This document shows, piece after piece, positions 7,234-12,410 of a stretch of DNA of 17,271 bases. Within the stretch, counting starts at the first letter, position 1, and each line of letters opens with the position of its first letter. The position numbers were made by a program, and so were the translations under genes. Source of the stretch: Candidatus Zixiibacteriota bacterium (lineage in GTDB: Bacteria > Zixibacteria > MSB-5A5 > SM1-73). The notes below the pieces were generated by a model. That model did no database searches. It had not been told where the DNA came from and saw nothing but the letters and a program-made list of their open reading frames with translations. The stretch lies in the NCBI GenBank assembly GCA_023129805.1, contig JAGMBK010000019.1, positions 1 through 17,271 on the forward strand, read 5' to 3'.

Positions 7234-7428
7234 ATGAACACCAAAACATTTTGGATTTTTGGGGTACTTCAAAGTCTCTCATTAGGAACAATAATATTCC
7301 TATTGTTCAGGTCGTTGAATCTAATCAAGGGAGAAAGCGTTATTGGTTTGGATACTCAAATCTGGTTGAGTATTGCTTTCCCGTTATTTCTCTTGCTTGT
7401 TGAATATGTCGTTTTTTCAAAAAAATGA
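7234..7428 (+). CDS. Small two-helix membrane protein, unknown
   Basis: This 64-residue protein starts at ATG 7234, six bases after a perfect AAGGAGG (7221-7227). In-frame TTG and GTG codons just upstream are less likely starts. It consists of two hydrophobic segments, at about residues 6-25 (WIFGVLQSLSLGTIIFLLF) and 42-61 (WLSIAFPLFLLLVEYVVF), joined by a short polar loop, with a KK terminus. No known family is recognised. It is the first gene after the second attC-like site and is followed by a 12-bp hairpin. A role at the membrane, such as an accessory subunit, is only a guess. Confidence 0.65.
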   Translation: MNTKTFWIFGVLQSLSLGTIIFLLFRSLNLIKGESVIGLDTQIWLSIAFPLFLLLVEYVVFSKK

Positions 7429-7448
7429 CCATATTCAAAAAAAAGATT

Positions 7449-7475
7449 GTCAACCCCGCCATAGGCGGGGTTGAC
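7449..7475. repeat. Perfect 12-bp hairpin
   Basis: GTCAACCCCGCC and GGCGGGGTTGAC pair perfectly around ATA. It lies between the small membrane protein and the FAH-family gene. No T-run follows on the plus strand; an A-run lies upstream, so it could terminate minus-strand transcription. It belongs to the recurring CCCGCC-GGCGGG palindromes of this window. Confidence 0.6.
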
Positions 7476-7501
7476 CTGCAAACTTCATGTAGAATCAAAA
7501 G

Positions 7502-8140
7502 ATGGTAAAGAACGATTCAAATATCGCACGTGTTTTTTGCATCGGCCGGAATTATGTTGAACACGTACGGGAACTGTCTAACAGTGTACCTGCGAAACCG
7601 GTTGTTTTTATCAAACCAGCATCATGTCTAATCGGACCAGGGGAGGAGATTCATTTCCCCAAACATGGAAGCGAGCTTCACCACGAGGTTGAGATAGTGG
7701 TGAGGGTTGGTCGGGAGGGAAGAGTGAGGACAGAGGAGGAGGCACTCTCCTTTATCTCTTCTATTACCATTGGTCTGGATTTGACCCTTCGGGACGTACA
7801 AAAAGACTTGAAGCAAAAGGGGCTGCCGTGGGAAATTGCCAAGGCTTTTGAACAAAGCGCTCCAATAGGTGATTTCATCCCATATGATCAGTCGCTTGAT
7901 TTGAAGGATATCTCGTTTGGGTGCAAAGTCAACGGAAGCCAGAGACAGAGAGGAAACACCGGTGAGATGATATTCGGCATTGGAGAGCTGTTGGTGCACT
8001 TGAGTAAGATTTGGATGCTCCGCCCTTCAGATCTGATATACACGGGCACTCCCTCAGGAGTTGGTCCGCTCAAGATTGGGGACTGGATTGAAGTTGAAAG
8101 CGACCCAATTGGATCATTCTCGTGGAGCATTATCGAGTGA
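7502..8140 (+). CDS. Fumarylacetoacetate hydrolase (FAH) family protein
   Basis: This 212-residue protein is a compact FAH-fold enzyme, similar in size to YcgM/FAHD1-type acylpyruvases and oxaloacetate tautomerases. The family uses a divalent metal to cleave or isomerise beta-keto acids. The pattern is complete: FCIGRNYVEH (12-21), KP-containing FIKPASCLIGPG, HHEVEIVVRVGR with metal ligands E62 and E64, GLDLTLRDVQ with ligand D93, and GTPSGVGPLKIGD near the C-terminus. It is probably cytoplasmic. There is no good ribosome site before the ATG at 7502. The gene stands alone with no catabolic partners nearby, in a block of unrelated cassette-like genes. A 94-bp repeat and a stop-associated repeat follow its stop codon. 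The family is firm; the substrate is unknown. Confidence 0.9.
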   Translation: MVKNDSNIARVFCIGRNYVEHVRELSNSVPAKPVVFIKPASCLIGPGEEIHFPKHGSELHHEVEIVVRVGREGRVRTEEEALSFISSITIGLDLTLRDVQKDLKQKGLPWEIAKAFEQSAPIGDFIPYDQSLDLKDISFGCKVNGSQRQRGNTGEMIFGIGELLVHLSKIWMLRPSDLIYTGTPSGVGPLKIGDWIEVESDPIGSFSWSIIE

Positions 8141-8188
8141 GTAGTAGCTCAAGAGCCCCGTAGCCCCGACATTGTTCTGCCGAGCATT
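8138..8188 (+). repeat. Stop-associated repeat, diverged copy 0
   Basis: TGAGTAGTAG, then a GCCCCG block and CCCGACATTGTTCTGCCGAGC resemble the modules at 10499, 11150 and 11689. The repeat begins exactly at the FAH-family stop codon. Similarity is strongest in the first 25 bases. Confidence 0.4.
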
Positions 8189-8189
8189 C

Positions 8190-8283
8190 TTGTGGCCGCC
8201 AGGTTCGTCCCGCAAAATGCGGGACGCATCCCTGACCTGGTCCCGCATTTTGGGGGATCGGGTCTGGGGACCCGCCAGGCACA
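8190..8283. repeat. 94-bp nested palindromic repeat, copy b
   Basis: This is the second copy of the element at 5741-5834, with five substitutions over 94 bp. One substitution (GCGGG to GGGGG in the right arm) weakens the main stem. It is non-coding. An open frame reading through it is spurious. Confidence 0.7.
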
Positions 8284-8303
8284 CAATATCACGAACTAAG
8301 TAC

Positions 8304-8438
8304 TTAACCTATGGATACCCCAAACGCCAAAGCCAATATAGCCCAGATTATAATCGCACCGCCCATCACCAGTGCCAGTATGCCAATCACGACCCAGGTC
8401 GATCTTGAGATTCCCCAAAAGCCAGTCTGTTTTTCCAT
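8304..8438 (-). CDS. 44-residue single-helix membrane peptide
   Basis: Reading the minus strand from ATG at 8438 gives 44 codons before TAA: a short polar start MEKQTGFWGISRST, then a long hydrophobic helix (WVVIGILALVMGGAIIIWAI, about 15-34) and a small hydrophobic tail ending SIG. A perfect AAGGAGG (8444-8450) lies five bases upstream, and TATAAT is present on the same strand at 8471-8476. The strong ribosome site and coherent transmembrane composition argue for a real gene despite its size. It is the only supported minus-strand gene in the accessory block. Function is unknown. Confidence 0.6.
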   Translation of the reverse strand: MEKQTGFWGISRSTWVVIGILALVMGGAIIIWAILALAFGVSIG

Positions 8439-8460
8439 AAGATCCTCCTTACTCTGGTTT

Positions 8461-8485
8461 GACTAACTTCATTATACGGTTAGGC
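8461..8485 (+). other. Possible remnant attC-like site
   Basis: GACTAAC (8461-8467) and GTTAGGC (8479-8485) are complementary at six of seven positions, but only 25 bp in total. It is too short for a functional attC. It is listed because it is the fourth plus-strand GTTAGGC in 2.4 kb. Confidence 0.25.
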
Positions 8486-8586
8486 CCCGGTCGAAGTTGC
8501 AAATATGTTCTGGTTGTGTCAGGATATTGTCCCGGACGGGCAGACGCCCCCGTCCGCGCGCCCGCACGCTTGCAATGACTGATTTA

Positions 8587-8655
8587 TTGTACCCGCCAGA
8601 CCCTGACCTGGCGGAAGGCTTAGGGTTCCCTACGGGTCTGGGGACCCGACATGCA
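8587..8655. repeat. Partial, diverged copy of the 94-bp repeat
   Basis: TTGTACCCGCCAG at the left and GGTCTGGGGACCCGAC at the right match the ends of copies a and b. The centre differs (CCCTGACCTGGCGG and AAGGCTTAGGG). It lies directly before the second promoter-leader module. The stretch 8486-8586 holds only GC-rich spacer with a GGACGG/CCGTCC inverted repeat. Confidence 0.5.
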
Positions 8656-8675
8656 AAGAATCGGGGAAAATAATT

Positions 8676-8780
8676 TAGAAAAAGATTGACAAGGTTGCAC
8701 AAATGATTATAATTAGTATTATCAAAGGAAAGGCAGACGAAGATTCTTAAACGGAACGGTAAAAAAGTATTTAGCTGGAA
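8676..8780 (+). promoter_or_regulatory. Promoter-leader module, copy 2
   Basis: TTGACA (8686-8691), 16 bp, TATAAT (8708-8713). It shares TTGACAAGGTTGCA, AAGGCAGAC and a diverged GATTCTTA segment with copy 1 at 6017-6121. The final core reads TTTAGCTGG instead of GTTAGGCGG. It is well placed to transcribe the two-gene operon starting at 8832. Confidence 0.6.
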
Positions 8781-8831
8781 ATGCCATTGTATACACACTT
8801 GCTTACATTGCTTTATTGAGGGGCTGTCAAG

Positions 8832-9374
8832 ATGGAAATACAACTCTTGCCCTTGCAGAGAATGGAAGAACGTCACATAGGACTGACACAAGCCATTGCC
8901 GATTGCTTTTACGAAGCTGCTTGCGTGTGTTTAGACAGACACCACGCACCACCGCAAGAATTCGATTTGCACGGGGACTCCCTTGAACAAAAGGCGCTGG
9001 TGGAGTGGAACCCAACTGTTGACCGTAGCAAAAAAGCTTGGGCAAATAAAGATGATGCAACGAGAGATGGCGCCTATGCTTTTGCTCTTGCTGCTACGGA
9101 ATTGTGTCTAGGGTTATGTGCCGTGAGCCGTGCTGAAACATCAACAGGGGCAGACTATTATATAGGACTTAGAGACCAATCGACGGATGATCTGGAGAAT
9201 TGTTTTCGACTTGAAGTATCCGGGACTGACTTAGATACCTATGAAGTAAATAGAAGATTAAGAGGCAAGGTAAAGCAAGCTTTGAAGGGCAAAAGTAATT
9301 TACCAGCCATCGCTGCTGTTGTGGGGTTTAGGGTAAAGTTAATAACAATGCAAAAAGTGTATGATGAGTCATGA
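8832..9374 (+). CDS. Unknown protein, first gene of an overlapping pair; possible PD-(D/E)XK-like fold
   Basis: This 180-residue protein starts at ATG 8832, eight bases after GAGGGG. I do not recognise a named family. It is soluble: an N-terminal helical part (1-35), a central alanine-rich helix (TRDGAYAFALAATELCLG, 77-94), then TGADYYIG (105-112) and RLEVSG (126-131), each predicted as beta strands, and a basic helical stretch (RRLRGKVKQALKGK, 141-154) before a final strand. A strand carrying D108 followed about 20 residues later by a strand carrying E128 recalls PD-(D/E)XK nucleases, but the usual lysine of the ExK motif is a serine (EVS), so this is weak. Six cysteines occur without a zinc-finger pattern. 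The last four bases overlap the next start (ATGA), implying translational coupling. A strong promoter lies 120 bp upstream. Confidence 0.8.
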   Translation: MEIQLLPLQRMEERHIGLTQAIADCFYEAACVCLDRHHAPPQEFDLHGDSLEQKALVEWNPTVDRSKKAWANKDDATRDGAYAFALAATELCLGLCAVSRAETSTGADYYIGLRDQSTDDLENCFRLEVSGTDLDTYEVNRRLRGKVKQALKGKSNLPAIAAVVGFRVKLITMQKVYDES

Positions 9375-10501
9375 ATTGGACGAAATATCATTCTGAGAGC
9401 GAGAAATTAGCTAGTCAGGCTGAAGCTGCTCTTAAGGATGGCAAATTAGAAGAAGCTGAAAGATTATACCAACTTGCTGCTGATGCAGAGGCTCGCGCTC
9501 TGTCTGTGCTAGACCAAACGAAGAAAAGAACCTTTGGCATCACTGCTGTCAGTGCAGCATCACTCTACTTTAAAGGAAAAGATTTTGGGAACGCGGAGCA
9601 AACTGCATATAAATACCTTGCAACCAATAAACTACCTTCATTCGCTGCAGAACAACTTCAGTCTATTTTGCAAAGCATATGGAATGAAAAAATCTTTCAA
9701 AGGGCTGGCATCGAATTCGTAAAAGGTGCTGTATTAGTTTCTGTCAGTGGGGGATTGGTTGTTCCTGGAGGAGCCCCACTGGATCTCATTCATCGTAAGG
9801 TTGATGAAGTTAAAAACATTTTCTACCGAATCATAGAAATGCTTTTGAATTGTCCATTCCGGAGGCGAGGTCTCCCCAGTTCTGAGATTCAGGATCAATT
9901 TCGTCCTTGGCTTTTCCAGACTGACCGAGGAAGCTACCGGTTTGCAGTCAGAGTCCAAAAGCCTTCCCAAACATCTCTTCTTCCAGATCGCACTCCAGAA
10001 ATCGAGGATGTCACTCAAAAGTTTTTTGAAGTGGTTGAAGCCTCAGCACAGGATACCCATGAAAAATTGGAGGAAATTGTTCCTAATTCTGAGTACCGTG
10101 AATCATTTTTAAAAATAACACGCAACTTGGCTCCTACTGGCAAGTCCTTTGAAAGGCTTGAGATAAAATCTGCAACAGATATAGAGGCAGCTCCTATAGT
10201 TTTCTTGCCCGAGTCTCGCGAAGCTATAAATAAGACGTTACGCGCCTCTAAAAAGAAAACTGAGGAAGAGTCTGAGCTTAAAGAAGAACAATTATCAGGC
10301 ATTCTGCGTAATCTTTCTTTAGATAAAGATTGGATTGAAATACATACCCCAGAGAAGGATCACAGAACAATAAGGATCTCTCAAACTGGAGACATGATTG
10401 ACGATATAGTAGGACCAATGGTTAATCAAAGGGTACTGGTAGATGTTTTTGTAAAACCCGATGGGACATATCTTTTCCGTGATATTCAATCTGAGGAATA
10501 G
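9371..10501 (+). CDS. Unknown protein with N-terminal TPR-like helices, second gene of the pair
   Basis: This 376-residue protein overlaps the upstream gene by 4 bp. The first ~105 residues look like tetratricopeptide-type helix pairs: ASQAEAALKDGKLEEAERLY (15-34), then AVSAASLYFKGKDFGNAEQT (59-78) and AAEQLQSILQSIW (92-104). Next come beta-rich pieces, GIEFVKGAVLVSVSGG (113-128) and GSYRFAVRVQKP (187-198). A charged acidic/basic region follows near 290-310 (SKKKTEEESELKEEQLSG). The C-terminal ~60 residues read as a small beta domain (IRISQTGDMIDDIV, then VLVDVFVKPDGTYLFRDIQ). There are no membrane segments or enzyme motifs I can name. It may act as an interaction or sensor partner of the 180-residue protein. 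The stop codon coincides with the start of the repeat at 10499. Confidence 0.8.
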   Translation: MNWTKYHSESEKLASQAEAALKDGKLEEAERLYQLAADAEARALSVLDQTKKRTFGITAVSAASLYFKGKDFGNAEQTAYKYLATNKLPSFAAEQLQSILQSIWNEKIFQRAGIEFVKGAVLVSVSGGLVVPGGAPLDLIHRKVDEVKNIFYRIIEMLLNCPFRRRGLPSSEIQDQFRPWLFQTDRGSYRFAVRVQKPSQTSLLPDRTPEIEDVTQKFFEVVEASAQDTHEKLEEIVPNSEYRESFLKITRNLAPTGKSFERLEIKSATDIEAAPIVFLPESREAINKTLRASKKKTEEESELKEEQLSGILRNLSLDKDWIEIHTPEKDHRTIRISQTGDMIDDIVGPMVNQRVLVDVFVKPDGTYLFRDIQSEE

Positions 10502-10560
10502 TAGTAGGCCAGGCGCCCCGTGCTCCTGACACTATTCATCTGTCAGGTGCGTAGGGCACG
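10499..10560 (+). repeat. Stop-associated repeat module, copy 1
   Basis: The module begins with the stop codon of the upstream gene (TAGTAGTAGGCC). It contains CCTGACA (10525-10531) and TGTCAGG (10541-10547) as a perfect 7-bp stem, closed outside by CGTGC (10519-10523) and GCACG (10556-10560). Close relatives lie at 11150-11275 and 11689-11837. DNA at 10561-10593 is unremarkable. Confidence 0.6.
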
Positions 10561-10593
10561 TAGCTAACACGGCTGGGGTCACAAGGTAGGGAG

Positions 10594-10632
10594 AGGTTCT
10601 TATGCGGAAATCACACGTTCAATAGTCAGGTG
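10594..10632 (+). repeat. Leader module, copy 3 (promoter part missing)
   Basis: AGGTTCTTATGCGGAAA (10594-10610) is identical to 6082-6098. TCAATAGTCAGGTGG (10619-10632 and onward) parallels TCAATAGTTAGGCGG of copy 1. The TTGACA/TATAAT part of the other copies is not present here. Confidence 0.55.
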
Positions 10633-11136
10633 GAAAAAATGGATGAATTTATTAAAAAAATCATTCTGAGAAGAACTATTCAAGCGGCATTTCAAAGAGG
10701 AAAAGTCTATCCAGATGGTTTGAGCCAAAAAGCAAGAGACGAACTTAAGAATAGCATTAAGGAGGAACTAGTAAGAATATCTGGTAAGTATGTCAACGAA
10801 GTCTCTGAGGAAAAACACTTAAAGAACATAGAAGTTCTTTCACAAACAATTATCAGAAAGCATAAAAGGAAGTTGAAAAATGGTCGTTTGAGAATCGGCA
10901 CTGCGCAGAAATTATTAAACGTCTTTATTAAATTTCTTTGGTGCTTGGGTGAGGCAAAAGAACCAGAACACTGTCCCATTGATCGAATAGTGTTAACAGA
11001 AATCAAATCTGATCATAAATGGACCGATTTACAATCAATTGACGAATATAAAGAAGTCATATCTGAAATTCGCATGCACATAGACAATGAATCAGTGGCC
11101 CGATGGGAATGGAAACTATGGAATAGAAAGGCCTAA
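10630..11136 (+). CDS. Unknown small basic protein, cassette-like
   Basis: This protein has 168 residues from GTG 10630, or 165 from ATG 10639; neither start has a strong ribosome site. No named family is recognised. It appears soluble and helical: an amphipathic N-terminus (MDEFIKKIILRRTIQAAF), a lysine-rich middle (HLKNIEVLSQTIIRKHKRKL), then the most distinctive part, GRLRIGTAQKLLNVFIKFLW (85-104), followed by CLGEAKEPEHCPIDRI (105-120). C105 and the H114-C115 pair are the only obvious metal or redox candidates. The gene directly follows leader copy 3, and its stop codon lies inside a GCCTAAC heptamer (11131-11137), the left core of attC-type sites. Codon and base composition are AT-rich compared with the next gene, suggesting separate origins. 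Confidence 0.75.
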   Translation: MEKMDEFIKKIILRRTIQAAFQRGKVYPDGLSQKARDELKNSIKEELVRISGKYVNEVSEEKHLKNIEVLSQTIIRKHKRKLKNGRLRIGTAQKLLNVFIKFLWCLGEAKEPEHCPIDRIVLTEIKSDHKWTDLQSIDEYKEVISEIRMHIDNESVARWEWKLWNRKA

Positions 11137-11162
11137 CAGCTTAGCCAAGTCGTAGATTAGGG
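11131..11162 (+). other. Possible degenerate attC-like site
   Basis: GCCTAAC (11131-11137) overlaps the stop codon. A partial right-hand match, ATTAGGG, lies at 11156-11162. With a 32-bp span and a mismatched right core it would not be functional, but the position after a small gene fits the series. Confidence 0.25.
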
Positions 11163-11275
11163 GACCCGTGCTCCTGACACTATTCATTTGTCAGGTGCGC
11201 AGGGCACCTGGCTTATGAAGTGTCAGGTCACTCCCGCCAAGGCGGGCAAGACCTGACAGAGCTAGAAAAGAGGAA
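11150..11275 (+). repeat. Stop-associated repeat module, copy 2
   Basis: It contains CCTGACA/TGTCAGG (11173-11179, 11189-11195) and GGGCACCTGG. A second cruciform has outer arms TGTCAGGTC (11221-11229) and GACCTGACA (11250-11258), enclosing CCCGCC-AA-GGCGGG (11233-11246). It shares about 125 bp with copy 3 and runs up to the ribosome-site region of the next gene. Confidence 0.65.
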
Positions 11276-11295
11276 CAAATAGTGAAGGGAAGAGC

Positions 11296-11691
11296 ATGGA
11301 CTTGACAACCGCCGCAGTCAAGTTGGCGCTGGACTCGCTCAAAAGTGCCATCAAATCATTTGGGTCCAGGGTGTCTCGGCGTAGGCAAAGAGAGCTCACG
11401 TCTACCGCCATCATGGAGCTTCTTAAGCTAGACCCCAACATGGACGCAGTGGATGCCGCCATTGCTGCGGCCGAGGCAACGGGTGTAAACCCGAGCCCGG
11501 ACCTCTTCCGGGCAAAACGTATGCGGGATGGGCTCGTTAAGCGCGCCAAGACAACCGTGATCATGCGGGGCCCGAAGATCAAGGTCACAAAAAAGAGAGC
11601 CTTCGCGAAGAAAGGAACCCGGAGGATCCCCGCGAAGTCCAAGCGTGCGGGGAAGAAGACAACCAAGAAGGGTAGAAAGGCCAAGCGGTAG
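11296..11691 (+). CDS. Small protein with histone-H1-like basic tail
   Basis: This 131-residue protein has two parts. Residues 1-75 form a helical, alanine-rich region (TTAAVKLALDSLKSAIKSFG, then AVDAAIAAAEATGVNPSPDL). From about residue 92, 20 of the last 40 residues are Lys or Arg with Ala, Gly, Thr and Pro, as in histone H1 C-terminal domains and bacterial H1-like proteins. Such tails usually bind DNA or RNA non-specifically. There are no enzyme motifs. A weak GGGAAG ribosome site precedes the ATG. The gene is clearly more GC-rich than its AT-rich left neighbour, and both sides are flanked by copies of the same repeat module, suggesting it arrived as a unit. A role in nucleic-acid binding is inference from composition. 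Confidence 0.65.
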   Translation: MDLTTAAVKLALDSLKSAIKSFGSRVSRRRQRELTSTAIMELLKLDPNMDAVDAAIAAAEATGVNPSPDLFRAKRMRDGLVKRAKTTVIMRGPKIKVTKKRAFAKKGTRRIPAKSKRAGKKTTKKGRKAKR

Positions 11692-11837
11692 TAGTAGGTC
11701 ACGAGCCTCGTGCTCCTGACACCATTCATTTGTCAGGTGCTCGGACGAGTCCGTCTGGGCGCAGGGCACCTGACCAACGAGGTCGTCAGGTCACACCCGC
11801 CAAGGCGGGCAAGACTTGATAGAACTAAGAAAGGAGG
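11689..11837 (+). repeat. Stop-associated repeat module, copy 3, with 20-bp insertion
   Basis: It starts at the stop codon (TAGTAGTAGGTC). It holds CCTGACA/TGTCAGG (11715-11721, 11731-11737), a 20-bp insert with a CGGAC-GA-GTCCG hairpin (11741-11760), GCACCTGAC (11766-11774), GTCAGGTC (11785-11792) and CCCGCC-AA-GGCGGG (11796-11809). It ends in AAGGAGG (11831-11837), so the repeat supplies the ribosome site of the next gene. Several pairings are mutually exclusive. Confidence 0.65.
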
Positions 11838-11845
11838 ATGGCACG

Positions 11846-12310
11846 ATGTCTGACCAGTCGGCCTTCGACGATGACCGGAAGACGAAAGCGTCGCGGTACC
11901 TTCAACAGCGCAAATACGAGGATCAGCTTCTGTATACCCGCATGAATGTTGTTCTGACAGTCAACGGTTTGGCAGCCATTGCTGTGGGTCTTGAGGGCAT
12001 CACCCCGTGGTGTCGGTTGTGCATTGCTATTATTGTTCTCATCATGAACATCCTGTGGCTGTTGTGCTCAACAGAAGGCGCTGATTTCATCAGAACCATC
12101 AGTCGCGAACTCAAGGTGCAACAGTTGCGCGAATTTGTGCCAGAGGAACAATTGCGGATCGACTTTCTCAAAAGCAGACCATTATCGCAGTTTATGCGCA
12201 AGAGGAACTTGTTACCGACAACAGTAATGGGCTATTACATTCCATGCTTAGTGACGCTTGGCTGGTTTCTGGGGCTAGTGATAGTCTTCTTCGTCAATGT
12301 CACCAACTAA
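11846..12310 (+). CDS. Three-helix membrane protein, unknown
   Basis: The start is set at ATG 11846, eight bases after AAGGAGG; an upstream in-frame ATG at 11816 lies inside the repeat and is less likely. The 154-residue product has a charged N-terminal helix (RKTKASRYLQQRKYEDQLLY, 11-30), membrane segments at about 33-49 (MNVVLTVNGLAAIAVGL) and 58-74 (LCIAIIVLIMNILWLLC), a cytoplasmic-looking charged stretch of ~50 residues (80-128), and a third segment at 130-150. The two-helix start with a preceding amphipathic helix is the layout of several small membrane effectors and of SLATT-like proteins, but no sequence motif proves this. No partner gene such as a nucleotide cyclase is adjacent. It is the last gene of the accessory block. 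Confidence 0.75.
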   Translation: MSDQSAFDDDRKTKASRYLQQRKYEDQLLYTRMNVVLTVNGLAAIAVGLEGITPWCRLCIAIIVLIMNILWLLCSTEGADFIRTISRELKVQQLREFVPEEQLRIDFLKSRPLSQFMRKRNLLPTTVMGYYIPCLVTLGWFLGLVIVFFVNVTN

Positions 12311-12313
12311 GGC

Positions 12314-12357
12314 TCCTAACCAATCGCTTGTCGGGTGGCCCACAGCTCTGCTGTGGG
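12314..12357 (+). other. Left half of an attC-like site
   Basis: TCCTAACCAATCGCTTG directly after the stop codon resembles an attC left half. A perfect CCCACAGC-TCT-GCTGTGGG hairpin (12339-12357) follows, as in the attC centre. No GTTAGG-type right core is found, so it would be a truncated site. It could also act as a weak terminator. Confidence 0.35.
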
Positions 12358-12410
12358 AGAGTAAAGGTTCGAACTCACCCCCAGACCCTTCTCTTTAGTA
12401 AGTCGAAGAT

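Noticed and set aside
7573..7583. GTCTAACAGTG as another attC left core
   Set aside because: It lies inside the well-conserved FAH-family coding sequence and has no right-hand partner.
8472..8891. 139-codon minus-strand frame
   Set aside because: It crosses the diverged 94-bp repeat and the promoter-leader module and overlaps the start of the well-supported gene at 8832.
11731..11775. GGACGAGTCC segment as a hammerhead ribozyme
   Set aside because: The required CUGANGA and GAAA core elements are not present around it; only a simple hairpin remains.
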